A DNA stretch of 38,971 bases from Chitinispirillales bacterium (GTDB lineage: Bacteria; Fibrobacterota; Chitinivibrionia; Chitinivibrionales; Chitinispirillaceae): contig JAITUP010000122.1 of the NCBI GenBank assembly GCA_031286265.1, forward strand, positions 1-38,971, given 5' to 3'. Of the stretch, positions 23,850 to 33,486 are shown piece after piece. A program made the translations under genes and the position numbers. The notes beneath the pieces were generated by a model. That model saw nothing but the letters and a program-made list of their open reading frames with translations, did no database searches and was not told the DNA's origin. Position 1 is the first letter of the stretch. Each line of letters opens with the position of its first letter.

Positions 23850-25058
23850 TCATCCTCCTTCGTCTTTTATTAAATGCCCCATTTTTTGCTTCTTTGTATT
23901 AAGATAATTTTTGTTCTCGCATCTAGCTTCAATTTCTATCGGAATCCTCTCTACGACCTCCAGTCCATATCCCTCAAGCCCCACGATCTTACGTGGATTG
24001 TTTGTCATCAAACGTAGCTTGCGTATCCCCAAATCAACCAATATCTGCGCCCCGATTCCATAATCTCGCAAATCCGGCGCGAAGCCGAGGCGCTCGTTTG
24101 CCTCCACGGTATCCATGCCGCCGTCTTGCAGGGCGTACGCTTTGATCTTGTTGACGAGGCCAATGCCGCGACCTTCCTGACGCAAATATAAGACGACGCC
24201 GCCTTCAAGCGATATCTGGCGCATGGCGGCGGCCAACTGCTCACCACAGTCGCAACGCAACGATCCTAGCAAATCCCCGGTAAAGCACTCCGAATGCACC
24301 CGCACCAACATCGGTTTATCGGAACAAATATCACCCGATTGAAGCACAATGTGTACCGCCCCCGACAAACTGTCTTCGTAGGCGACCATCTTAAATTCTC
24401 CAAACCGCGTGGGTAACCTCGCTTCCGCCGACCGCTTGATAAATTTTTCGTGCGCGGTGCGGTAACGGATTATGTCTACCACGGATATGATTTTGACGTT
24501 GTGCTGTTTCGCTATTTTCATGAGCTGCGGCATCCGTGCCATCGTGCCGTCTTCGTTCATTATCTCGCATATTACGCCGGACGGCATCAGGCCTGCAAGC
24601 CGCGCCATATCGACCGAGGCCTCAGTCTGGCCGCTACGCACAAGCACCCCGCCGTCTCTAGCCCTGATGGGGAACGTATGCCCCGGCATAACGAAATCGC
24701 CCGGTTTACTGTTTGGATCGGCGAGTTTGAGAATTGTCGTTGATCTGTCGTGTACGGATATCCCGGTCGTTGTCCCCTCCTTAGCTTCAACGGAAATAGT
24801 AAACGCCGTTTCGAATCGTGACGTATTTGCGGGAACCATCAGCGGAATTTTTAATTCGTCAAGCCTCGTTCCTTCCATAGACACACAGATGAGGCCGCGG
24901 CCGTGGGTGGCCATGAAATTTATCTTTTCGGGCGTGCACAACTCCGCCGCAAACGCGAAATCACCTTCATTTTCGCGGTCTTCATCGTCCACTATAATGA
25001 TGATTTCACCATTACGGTAATCATCAATTACTTCTTCTATTTCCTTAAAAGTTTTCAA
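23850..25058 (-). CDS. ribBA: Bifunctional 3,4-dihydroxy-2-butanone-4-phosphate synthase/GTP cyclohydrolase II
   Basis: [17 protein letters not shown]...[24 protein letters not shown] plus [23 protein letters not shown]...[22 protein letters not shown]. Confidence 0.95.
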   Translation of the reverse strand: MKTFKEIEEVIDDYRNGEIIIIVDDEDRENEGDFAFAAELCTPEKINFMATHGRGLICVSMEGTRLDELKIPLMVPANTSRFETAFTISVEAKEGTTTGISVHDRSTTILKLADPNSKPGDFVMPGHTFPIRARDGGVLVRSGQTEASVDMARLAGLMPSGVICEIMNEDGTMARMPQLMKIAKQHNVKIISVVDIIRYRTAHEKFIKRSAEARLPTRFGEFKMVAYEDSLSGAVHIVLQSGDICSDKPMLVRVHSECFTGDLLGSLRCDCGEQLAAAMRQISLEGGVVLYLRQEGRGIGLVNKIKAYALQDGGMDTVEANERLGFAPDLRDYGIGAQILVDLGIRKLRLMTNNPRKIVGLEGYGLEVVERIPIEIEARCENKNYLNTKKQKMGHLIKDEGG

Positions 25059-25693
25059 AAACCGAGCCTTTCCATTTTGTCAATCAGGGATTCCGAACCG
25101 CCTGACATTTTTATCATTCTATATATATATCTCGCAAATACATCGCATTCGATATTGACAGTATCACCGATTTTTTTTGTCGACATCGTCGTTCTCTCTA
25201 TCGTAGCCGGAATCAGCGACAGTGTTATTGTGTTGATGCCGGATTTCGCGATTGTCAAACTAATACCGTCAACGGCGATTGATCCCTTTTCCGCAATGAA
25301 CATCGACAAATCATTTGGTACTTCAATCGTCCGCATAACGCTCACGCCGATATGCTCATCGCTAACAATCCTGCCGACCGCGTCTACATGCCCCAAAACG
25401 ATGTGTCCGTCGAGCCGGCCGTCAAGCCGCATCGCCCGTTCCAAATTGACCTTGCGACCGGGAGCGACCCGGTCTAACGTGCTGCGTTTCAAGGTTTCCG
25501 AAACTGCCGTGAAAAACATCTCCCCACCGGCGCCAAACCTCTCAACCGTCAAACAAATCCCGTCAATCGCCACAGATCCGCCAATCTCGACATCATAATC
25601 AGGCATCCCCGAGACGATGCAAAGCTCAACGCTCCTATTGCACGAACGTACGCCGGCAATAGTTCCCATTGTTTCAATCAGACCGGTAAACAT
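25055..25693 (-). CDS. ribE: Riboflavin synthase alpha chain
   Basis: The [10 protein letters not shown] start at 25693 is more plausible than 25849; two lumazine-binding repeats ([22 protein letters not shown]). Confidence 0.92.
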   Translation of the reverse strand: MFTGLIETMGTIAGVRSCNRSVELCIVSGMPDYDVEIGGSVAIDGICLTVERFGAGGEMFFTAVSETLKRSTLDRVAPGRKVNLERAMRLDGRLDGHIVLGHVDAVGRIVSDEHIGVSVMRTIEVPNDLSMFIAEKGSIAVDGISLTIAKSGINTITLSLIPATIERTTMSTKKIGDTVNIECDVFARYIYRMIKMSGGSESLIDKMERLGF

Positions 25694-25721
25694 CAACATA
25701 AAATACATTAAAGTCAAAACC

Positions 25722-25742
25722 AAAGTCAAAGACTTTGACTTT
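25722..25742. repeat. Perfect palindrome between glmM-like gene and ribE
   Basis: AAAGTCAAAG-A-CTTTGACTTT (25722-25731/25733-25742). Confidence 0.7.
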
Positions 25743-27084
25743 AAAAAGCCAGCACCATATCCGCCAACTCCCTCGCCGACTCCGCTGTTTTCGCTTCCGC
25801 GTAACACCTGATTATCGGCTCCGTATTTGAGGCGCGTAAATGCACCCAACCATAGTCACGAATAATTTTCAAACCATCGGTAAGATCTTTTTTCTCATTC
25901 ACGAAATGGCCGTCTAATTTTTGTATCAACGCCTGCGGATCAACGCCTTCGCAAGAAATTTTATCCTTAACAATGTAATACACCGGCCATCGTGATACAA
26001 GATCATATAATTTTTCTCCGCTCCGCGCCATTTCTTCGAGGATGACCGCCATTGCCGCGAGACCGTCTCTCGCTTTGGAAACGACCGGGTATATCAGCCC
26101 GCCGTTACCCTCTCCGCCTACGGCGCAACCATGGCTATCCATGCCTTCAACAACGTTCGCCTCACCGATTTTTGTCCTTATAACATTGACTCCGTAATGT
26201 TTGGCGACATCGTCTATAAGCATAGATGTCGACAGATTCGTCGCTACGTCGGTTTTGTTTTTTGGCAGAATGTTTTGCAGAGCGAGGGCCAAAGTCATTT
26301 CTTCGGTAATTTCCTGGCCTGCCTCTCCCATCACCGCCAGACGATCCGCATCGGGATCAAACACGAATCCGCCCCAAAAATTGTTATCGCTCTGCAACAA
26401 CTCGCGAAGATCGCCGAGATGTTCCGGGCGGGGTTCGGGGTTGTGGGCGAAGTCGCCGTCCAGTTTGTTGTGAACGCCTTTCCATTCCACAGACAGCGCG
26501 TTTAGCAACTGGGGGAAGACCGCCCCTGCCGCGCCGTTTATCGAGTCTACGGCTATGCGAATGCTCTTTGAACGGATTAAATCGACATCAATATTATGCA
26601 GAATTTTACCGATGTGTATAGACGACGCGTCAACCGTTTCAATTGTCTCGTTGTCATATTTAAAAAACTCATCATCAATTGGATAATCACCATTTTTGTA
26701 TTTTGCGTAGACTTCCTCGCATTCATCACCCTTGAATAATCTGCCTGTTTTATGAACCATCTTATAACCGTTATACGGCAATGGATTATGACTTGCGGTG
26801 ATTATTATTCCGGCGCTCGCCCCTAAGGCCGATACTGCCACGCACGTCGTAGGCGTTGGCGCGATGCCAATGTCGATCGGTATTCCACCGGCAGCCCTGA
26901 TCCCCCGCGCCGCTGCTTTCATCAACACCTTGCCCGTGGGCCTTGTGTCTCTGCCGATAATTACCTGCCCGCCCCCCGCGATTTGCGTTTGAATAAAGGC
27001 GATACGGGAAATGAAAGTGTCGTTAAGCGTCTCTCCGTATTTTCCTCGGATGCCGGATACGGTCATCATTGGTAGTTTAGTCAT
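25741..27084 (-). CDS. Phosphoglucosamine mutase/phosphomannomutase family protein
   Basis: VSGIRGKYGETLND...IGRDTRPTGKVL...GIIITASHNPLPYNGYK...FDPDADRLAVM...RASNTEPIIRCYAEA. Confidence 0.93.
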   Translation of the reverse strand: MTKLPMMTVSGIRGKYGETLNDTFISRIAFIQTQIAGGGQVIIGRDTRPTGKVLMKAAARGIRAAGGIPIDIGIAPTPTTCVAVSALGASAGIIITASHNPLPYNGYKMVHKTGRLFKGDECEEVYAKYKNGDYPIDDEFFKYDNETIETVDASSIHIGKILHNIDVDLIRSKSIRIAVDSINGAAGAVFPQLLNALSVEWKGVHNKLDGDFAHNPEPRPEHLGDLRELLQSDNNFWGGFVFDPDADRLAVMGEAGQEITEEMTLALALQNILPKNKTDVATNLSTSMLIDDVAKHYGVNVIRTKIGEANVVEGMDSHGCAVGGEGNGGLIYPVVSKARDGLAAMAVILEEMARSGEKLYDLVSRWPVYYIVKDKISCEGVDPQALIQKLDGHFVNEKKDLTDGLKIIRDYGWVHLRASNTEPIIRCYAEAKTAESARELADMVLAF

Positions 27085-27151
27085 GATTAATAAACCTTTT
27101 TTTAAAAAGCCAAACTCGAGAAGCGGTATTAGGGGGTTAGGCGATACTTTG

Positions 27152-27179
27152 TTAAAAAAGGGCGCGATGAATCGCGCCC
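27152..27179 (-). terminator. Rho-independent terminator for the upstream envelope cluster
   Basis: On - strand: GGGCGCGAT-TC-ATCGCGCCC followed by TTTTTT. Confidence 0.85.
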
Positions 27180-27200
27180 CTGTTATACGCTATTGCTCTA

Positions 27201-29504
27201 TTACTCTAAACCTTCAAGCTCTCTGCGCAGTCTTTCGAGTTCGTCGTCGACGCCGGTGTCTCTCGTCGGGACGGCTGTGGCGTGTCTTGCGAAACGGGCC
27301 ATGGCGTACTCTACGTCATCCTTAACCGTTTGGTAGGAACGTGAGAAGAAAGCCCTGCGCCTATATTCGTCCTCAAATCTGTGGTGCTGGTCGATGGCGG
27401 ATTTGGTTCTCGTCGCCGGGCCCGCCAAACTGTCTATGGAGGACAACACTACCGATGACTGACGCGCCTGACCGAGCTCGTTTATTCTCATTCCTATGTT
27501 TTCGTAGTTCACTCTCACGCCCCTGTATTGACCTCTGTTTTGGGCCAATTCCGCTTCGGCCGGGGGTGTGTAGGCATTCAATCGCCTTAGCGCATCGTCT
27601 AACAAGGTTACCGCTTGCGGGAAGTTTCTGTTTTGGGAGTGCGCATAAGCTTGTATCAGCAAACCCTCACTCTGCAACACGGGATCGGTCGCGACTCTCA
27701 CAAGTTCGGCGCCCGCGGTGATACAGTCGCTCCATTGGCGCGCCTTAATGGCCGTCCATCCGAGACCGAGGAGCGCATCGGTGAAGTAGTAACTGGTTCT
27801 CGGCACTCTTCTAAGAGCGGTAACAGCTCTTGGAAGTGCGTTTTCAATGGTCAAGTCTTCATAAAACAAAAGCCCCAAAAATACGAACGAACGGTTGATC
27901 ATCTCCTCTTCCGCCCTGTTTCTCGGTTCTACGGCAATTACGAGCTCAAGGTCGGCTATCGCGCCCTGGAGGTTGTCGGCCATCATATTGGCCACAGCCG
28001 CCGAGTGAAAGGCGAAAACGAAATCGGGATGGCCTTCCGGTATGGAGACGAACAATTCACGCGCCCTCACAAATTCGCCGCGCTGCATGTGCGCCTGACC
28101 CATTATATAGTTGGCATGAAGTCTGATTGAGTCGGGCACGCCAAGCGCGTTGAGCAATTCAAACTGCGTGTCGACGGCGGGGTGATTGCCGCTTCTATAG
28201 TATAGGCGCATGAGGCCAAGATCGGCGTACGGCACCGCTATACTGCGTGAAAATTCCTCTTTAGTACGCTTATACGTGGCTTCCGAACTCAAACGCATGT
28301 CCATGAACTCAAGACAGGCCCCCTGATAATAGCTGACCATGTCATTTCTGAAAAAGTCGGGGTACTCAACGGCAAGCTGCGAGAAAATCCAGTAGGCCCT
28401 GTAGTACTCGCCTCTGTGGAAAAGTTCAAGAGCCTGATTATACAAATTGTTCGGTCCGAGTGCGCCGAGCCGAGCCATTTTGCGGGCATAAATCTCTTCT
28501 CTGTGTTTGCCGAGTTCGGTGCGCGCGTAAAACGTTACGTGGTTCGCCTCGCTGTCGCCGACGGAGACGAACTGCATCAGCCCCTCTATGTCGCGGCCGT
28601 TAAAGAAACCGGGCATGTTGACACCGAACGCAAAACCGTAGTGGTCAAATCCCTCCGGGTTAAAACCGGCGAGAACATATATTCTGAACAGACGTAGTAT
28701 GTCGAAACCGAGTTTTTGGGTAAATTCCCAAGGCGCCACTTCGTTGACGCGCCCCACCCAACCCGGATCATCGGGAGTTGGCCAAACGTCTCCCCCTTCC
28801 ATCAACTGTACAAAATCTTTAAGCACGAAGTCGGCTCCGTAGAATACCCTTCTCTCCCAAAAATCGGAGAGGAGTGACAATCTGAACGCGTTTGTAAACG
28901 CGTCTTCGGTATCACCGAGCATCATGTGGACGATGTTGTTCGTCGACATTCCTACTATGTGGTTCCCAAGCAACTGGTGACGCAGGAGTTTCCACGAAAG
29001 ACCGACGTCGAGACTCAAACCGAATCTCATCGTGTTGTTGGCGTTTTCGTCCGGCACGTTTTGGAGGATGATATTCATATTTCCTCCAACGGTCAGACGG
29101 CTCCATAGGTTACTGGCATAGGTCAGCGCGAAGATATTGGTCTGGTCGGTAACCGTTATCCCCAGCGGCTCTCCTCCTGAGCCGGTCGCCTCGTAGGAGC
29201 CCGCGCTCTGCATCATCCACGCGAGGCCCGCGGCGTCATGAAGGCCGAGGGGCAACGTTACGCCTGCCTCGTGCATGTAAAAGTGCTGGAGCGTGTTGGC
29301 GAACATAAAACGCAACGAGAGGTAGTTCTCCTCGTTTATGAACGCCGGATTGCTTATGCCCGAGTGCCTCGAGTATACGTGGCGCCAACGGTCCGACGTC
29401 ATAAACTCCCCGGAAAGGCCCTGTGCTCCGACTTGCACGGCGGTAATCGCCATGAAAGCGACGACAAACACAATTCGTAATTTACGGCTGTTAGGTATTA
29501 TCAT
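27201..29504 (-). CDS. Exported protein with outer-membrane-like N-terminus and TPR-rich C-terminus, 767 aa
   Basis: Signal peptide FVVAFMAITAVQVGAQG; PorV/PorP-like beta-rich start (SGISNPAFINEENYLSLRFMF); helical repeat pairs downstream. Confidence 0.6.
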   Translation of the reverse strand: MIIPNSRKLRIVFVVAFMAITAVQVGAQGLSGEFMTSDRWRHVYSRHSGISNPAFINEENYLSLRFMFANTLQHFYMHEAGVTLPLGLHDAAGLAWMMQSAGSYEATGSGGEPLGITVTDQTNIFALTYASNLWSRLTVGGNMNIILQNVPDENANNTMRFGLSLDVGLSWKLLRHQLLGNHIVGMSTNNIVHMMLGDTEDAFTNAFRLSLLSDFWERRVFYGADFVLKDFVQLMEGGDVWPTPDDPGWVGRVNEVAPWEFTQKLGFDILRLFRIYVLAGFNPEGFDHYGFAFGVNMPGFFNGRDIEGLMQFVSVGDSEANHVTFYARTELGKHREEIYARKMARLGALGPNNLYNQALELFHRGEYYRAYWIFSQLAVEYPDFFRNDMVSYYQGACLEFMDMRLSSEATYKRTKEEFSRSIAVPYADLGLMRLYYRSGNHPAVDTQFELLNALGVPDSIRLHANYIMGQAHMQRGEFVRARELFVSIPEGHPDFVFAFHSAAVANMMADNLQGAIADLELVIAVEPRNRAEEEMINRSFVFLGLLFYEDLTIENALPRAVTALRRVPRTSYYFTDALLGLGWTAIKARQWSDCITAGAELVRVATDPVLQSEGLLIQAYAHSQNRNFPQAVTLLDDALRRLNAYTPPAEAELAQNRGQYRGVRVNYENIGMRINELGQARQSSVVLSSIDSLAGPATRTKSAIDQHHRFEDEYRRRAFFSRSYQTVKDDVEYAMARFARHATAVPTRDTGVDDELERLRRELEGLE

Positions 29505-29596
29505 CGTTCTTTAGTCCCTTGATATGTTAATTAAATCATAATTTTACGCTTTTCGCGGCGCTGGCGCCGCCACATCCAACCATTACACAAATATAA

Positions 29597-30802
29597 TTAA
29601 TAGTTAAGCCTCGCACCCAAATTTTCTCCGCTCGAGCTTCTTTCCTGACAGCACAAGCCCGGGTCTAAATTGAAATTCATGCCCGATCGCGGCGCTATGA
29701 ACGCCGGATCAAAAACATAATTGCCTTCCGGCACCGGCCTGTTGGGCTGAAAGAGGTTGCGATAAAAATTGTTGGCCGATACTTGAATTCTATCCGGCCC
29801 TTCCAAAACCTTGAGCCCGAATTTTTCATTGAACGCAATGAGATTGTTCTCTATGATAAACTCCGACGACCCGCCTATCGCTATCCCGTGATTGCCGTTG
29901 TAGGCAATGGAATTGTGGTTCACCGAAGTCGCTGTGGAGCGGACGTCCCAGGCCTGTATGCCCGACGCGCCGTTGAACGCTATGATATTGTCCTGTATCT
30001 GTGGAAGCTGACGCACGGTAATAATCCCGGTCATAAAGTTTCTTACGATACGGCACCGCGTGATATCGTTGCCGATGTCGCTCGTAAAAACGCCGATGGT
30101 GCCGTTCGTTATCACGAATCCGTCGATGGAGCCGTTACGAGCCATCGTGACCACGGTACCTCTGCCCTTACCGTTAATCGTCGCTCCAAACAGCTCGGTC
30201 GATACGAGCGCTACGCCGGGAGCCATAACGACACGTTCGCGGTAGATACCCGGCGCGACCTTGACACTATCGCCCACCCTGGCCATTAACATGGCTTCCA
30301 TAATAGTAGGAACCTGAGAAGGAACGTGAATCACGGCCGCCGGAGCGGGGGGAGGCGTTTCGGCGGCGATTCTGGCTTCCTCGGCAGCGGCAGCGGCCAC
30401 GGCCTCCGCGGTAATAGCGGCCTGAGTAGCGGCAACGGCCTCACTCGTAAGTTGCGATGAAATCTCCGAAAGTCCCGTCATGGCATCATCCATGACAGCG
30501 TCCACACTCGGCAAACGGCCGACCGCGGCCCTTTCAATAACCTCTTGTACAATCGGCCTGACCGCTTCCAAAAGTTTCTCGGCAAGGTCCGCTTTAGTCT
30601 CGTCCGACAATATGGGCGTGTCGTCGACCAACACCTTGATTTTGTCTACGATACCTCCCATAGCCTCTTCGGCGAGCCTCTCCGAAGCCGCGGCATGAGC
30701 CCTTCTTTGGGCGGCCGTCTGCGCGTGGATGAGATTTGGCATCGTCATCGACACCAAAACCGCCAGCGTAACTACGGTCCAAACAATTTTTATTCTTTTC
30801 AT
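29597..30802 (-). CDS. Secreted right-handed parallel beta-helix protein, 401 aa
   Basis: Signal peptide; repeats IDGFVITNGTIGVF...ITRCRIVRNFMTGI...IQDNIIAFNGASGIQ...NHNSIAYNGNHGIAIGG...IENNLIAFNEKFGL. Confidence 0.8.
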   Translation of the reverse strand: MKRIKIVWTVVTLAVLVSMTMPNLIHAQTAAQRRAHAAASERLAEEAMGGIVDKIKVLVDDTPILSDETKADLAEKLLEAVRPIVQEVIERAAVGRLPSVDAVMDDAMTGLSEISSQLTSEAVAATQAAITAEAVAAAAAEEARIAAETPPPAPAAVIHVPSQVPTIMEAMLMARVGDSVKVAPGIYRERVVMAPGVALVSTELFGATINGKGRGTVVTMARNGSIDGFVITNGTIGVFTSDIGNDITRCRIVRNFMTGIITVRQLPQIQDNIIAFNGASGIQAWDVRSTATSVNHNSIAYNGNHGIAIGGSSEFIIENNLIAFNEKFGLKVLEGPDRIQVSANNFYRNLFQPNRPVPEGNYVFDPAFIAPRSGMNFNLDPGLCCQERSSSGENLGARLNY

Positions 30803-30836
30803 GCAAAATCCCTCATATATGGTTTAACTGTCATTT

Positions 30837-31727
30837 TCAACGCAAAATTCTCGCGCCAAGATTCTGGTTATCGGTACCCGCGCCTATACTGCGGGATCCC
30901 GAACTCAAACTGAAATCCAAGCGCCGCGCGTCCGCGAAAAGCGGATCGTCGGAAATATTGTCCGCGGGCATATTGATAGACATGCGCGCGTTTTGATAAA
31001 AATTGTTGTTAGTCAACTCAACACGCACGGTCTCCTCGGCAGGCTTCACACCAAATTGACCGTTAAAAGCGATAATATTGTTCTCGACCGTTATGGAAGT
31101 GCTACCCCCAAGGGAGATCCCGTGGTTGCCGTTGAAAGCGATGGTATTATGATTTATGGAACCGCTCGTGGTGCGCACGTCCCAACCCTGTATGCCCGAC
31201 TCTCTGTTGAAAACAATGAAATTATCCTCCATCATAGGCAACACGCCAACACACACCACACCACTTTGAGTATTGCTCATAATTCTGCAATTACGAATGA
31301 CAGCCTGAGGCGCGGCTGAAAAAATACCGACCGTACCGTTCCTGATTACAAAACCGGATATGGTCGACCCGCCGCCCATACTGACGACGATGTTACGACC
31401 CCGACCGTCTAAAACAGCCCCAAAAAGGTTCTCCGCCTCAAACACAACCCCGGGCGTAACGAATATACCCCGCCTGTCCTTGTATACCCCGTCCCTCACT
31501 CGAACCGTATCCCCAACCCGGGCCATAGCCATTGCCGCGCCGATATTACGGGCCTCAGACGATGGAACTACAATAACACGCCCGTCAACGACATCGGAGG
31601 GAATGGGAAGCGGCGCGTCATCAGACCCGGAGAGCGGGAGAGCGAGAGACAGAAAAACTCCCGCAAGAAAAACGGCGCGCGTTTTTTGGGACAACCTTAA
31701 AATCATTTCAAAGCTCCATAAAAACAT
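30837..31727 (-). CDS. Secreted right-handed parallel beta-helix protein, paralogue, 296 aa
   Basis: Same repeat core as 29597-30802 (ISGFVIRNGTVGIF...EDNFIVFNRESGIQGWDVRTTSGSINHNTIAFNGNHGISLGG...ENNIIAFNGQFG). Confidence 0.8.
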   Translation of the reverse strand: MFLWSFEMILRLSQKTRAVFLAGVFLSLALPLSGSDDAPLPIPSDVVDGRVIVVPSSEARNIGAAMAMARVGDTVRVRDGVYKDRRGIFVTPGVVFEAENLFGAVLDGRGRNIVVSMGGGSTISGFVIRNGTVGIFSAAPQAVIRNCRIMSNTQSGVVCVGVLPMMEDNFIVFNRESGIQGWDVRTTSGSINHNTIAFNGNHGISLGGSTSITVENNIIAFNGQFGVKPAEETVRVELTNNNFYQNARMSINMPADNISDDPLFADARRLDFSLSSGSRSIGAGTDNQNLGARILR

Positions 31728-31745
31728 CTTTGCTGTTCAATATTA

Positions 31746-31768
31746 GCAAGGGGGCATAACCCCCTTGC
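31746..31768. terminator. Strong intergenic hairpin, possible attenuator/terminator
   Basis: GCAAGGGGG/CCCCCTTGC with loop CATAA; no clear U-tract. Confidence 0.45.
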
Positions 31769-31819
31769 CGACAAATAAACAATTATTCACAACGTTACTC
31801 TCAATTCAAACCGCTTTCA

Positions 31820-33451
31820 TTACTGCACGCTAACATTTCGCGCCACCGTAGCGGTGTAGCCCGTACCCATACCCAAGGCTACATACGTGATAGTATACTG
31901 TCCGGGCTGCGGATCGGCCGGATTTAGCGTCCCAAAGTGTATCAGATATCGATATGGCGCTTCCCCCACCGCGGTATAGCAGTCGCCTATCTGAATCCGC
32001 ACACCGTTCCAAAGGTTAGCCGCACCACTCCAAGGCACACCTGCCGGTAGTATGAGCGGGTTGGCGCCGGTAATATCAATTATTGGTGGCCCACTAGGTT
32101 CACTATCAGGCCAACAGGTGGCGTTAGCAGTCAACCGTTCATATACGTGAATGAGGCGCTGTGCGCTATTGGCACGGTATTGTAAGTTAGGATCATCAGG
32201 AATGGAATATATACGTGGATGCGATCTAAACATTGGAGGAGTTAAGGTAGTAGGCGGGGTTGTCACAAGATCTACAGGCACATCCACTTCCGCCCCAACG
32301 GTACAACCATTGGTATTCGCAGGTCCACAGATATAATACGCCCGCTGGACACCCTTACTGGTATACACAGTCTGGTCAGGAGCCACGTTTCCGAAAGCAA
32401 CCGCCGTATCAGGAGAATTTATTACGAGACCGTCAATATTGTGGGTGTATTGCCCAAGAATTATTCGAATAGTCGGCAACGTTCCGGGATCATGTACGGT
32501 TACGTTCACGGTTCTCGTTACGGAACCGGTATGGGGGTTGCCAAAAATTTGCGATGCCGCTTCATAGACAATCCTGAAAGACGCCGGTTCTTGTGTAAGC
32601 CCCGCAAAGACAGTATTTACAAAAAGCGGAATCTCATTGACCGGAATACCATCTGGGTATCCCCCCGTAAGAGAAGAGGTAATCGGGGTAGTTGCACCGT
32701 CCAAGAAGATGTCCACACTCACAAATCTGGTAATCGGCAAACCATTGCCGTCTGTCGCCGTGGCTCCCTCGTCTGAATAGGTACCGCCCACCGCCACCTC
32801 TACTACATCCAAACCTGCGAGTGCCACACTTATTGGGCGGTCTTGGCCTTCTATGTTCGTAGCTTCTGTTTGTATTATTACCGTTCTTCTAGCGGCGACG
32901 GATGCCACTGCTCTCCCTCCGCACTGCCTCTCGACCATGTATTCAACGAAGTATGTCCCCACCGACAGCACAACACCCAAGTGGTAAGGTTCGAAAGTAT
33001 ATCCGTCGGGGGGGCTATGCATATTATACAAATTAATATTGGTTACCACCGCGTCGTCATTCTCCGGGTGGCTCTCAAGTCTCCCATCCACCATCAAGAG
33101 CGCGTCGAGTTCAAAGCCGCCCGCACCGCCCATGAGGGATTGAAGCTCAGCACTTCCCTGCTCAAGATTCGGCCGCCCTATTATTGCCGGGTTAGGACCT
33201 ATAACCGCAACCACAGGTACTCTGAAGTTACAATCTCTTAGGGTGGGATCCGTCAAAAAACCGGGCACACCGTTCTCGTTTGTCGCTGACATCTGGTTCT
33301 TGAGCGGGCCATCCTGAACGCCGTCCAAGAAATAATTATCCCCACGCTCGTCCAGCGGGTTATCAAATACAATCTCCGCGCAGTAGATAAACGCCAGCGC
33401 CGCCGCCGCTACCGCCGCCCACAAGACCATCTTTTTTCGTTGAGTAGACAT
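31820..33451 (-). CDS. Lipoprotein-like protein with Ig-like (DUF5011-like) domain, 543 aa
   Basis: Hydrophobic N-terminus with LAFIYC, then NPLD; VEVAVGGTYSDEGATATDGNGLPITRFVSVD resembles DUF5011. Confidence 0.6.
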   Translation of the reverse strand: MSTQRKKMVLWAAVAAAALAFIYCAEIVFDNPLDERGDNYFLDGVQDGPLKNQMSATNENGVPGFLTDPTLRDCNFRVPVVAVIGPNPAIIGRPNLEQGSAELQSLMGGAGGFELDALLMVDGRLESHPENDDAVVTNINLYNMHSPPDGYTFEPYHLGVVLSVGTYFVEYMVERQCGGRAVASVAARRTVIIQTEATNIEGQDRPISVALAGLDVVEVAVGGTYSDEGATATDGNGLPITRFVSVDIFLDGATTPITSSLTGGYPDGIPVNEIPLFVNTVFAGLTQEPASFRIVYEAASQIFGNPHTGSVTRTVNVTVHDPGTLPTIRIILGQYTHNIDGLVINSPDTAVAFGNVAPDQTVYTSKGVQRAYYICGPANTNGCTVGAEVDVPVDLVTTPPTTLTPPMFRSHPRIYSIPDDPNLQYRANSAQRLIHVYERLTANATCWPDSEPSGPPIIDITGANPLILPAGVPWSGAANLWNGVRIQIGDCYTAVGEAPYRYLIHFGTLNPADPQPGQYTITYVALGMGTGYTATVARNVSVQ

Positions 33452-33486
33452 TATATAAATTACTCCTTTAAGTTAATTTTTTATCG

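Noticed and set aside
25694-25740. FMN riboswitch upstream of ribE
   Set aside because: The gap to the upstream mutase gene is only about 47 bp and AT-rich; too short for an RFN element.
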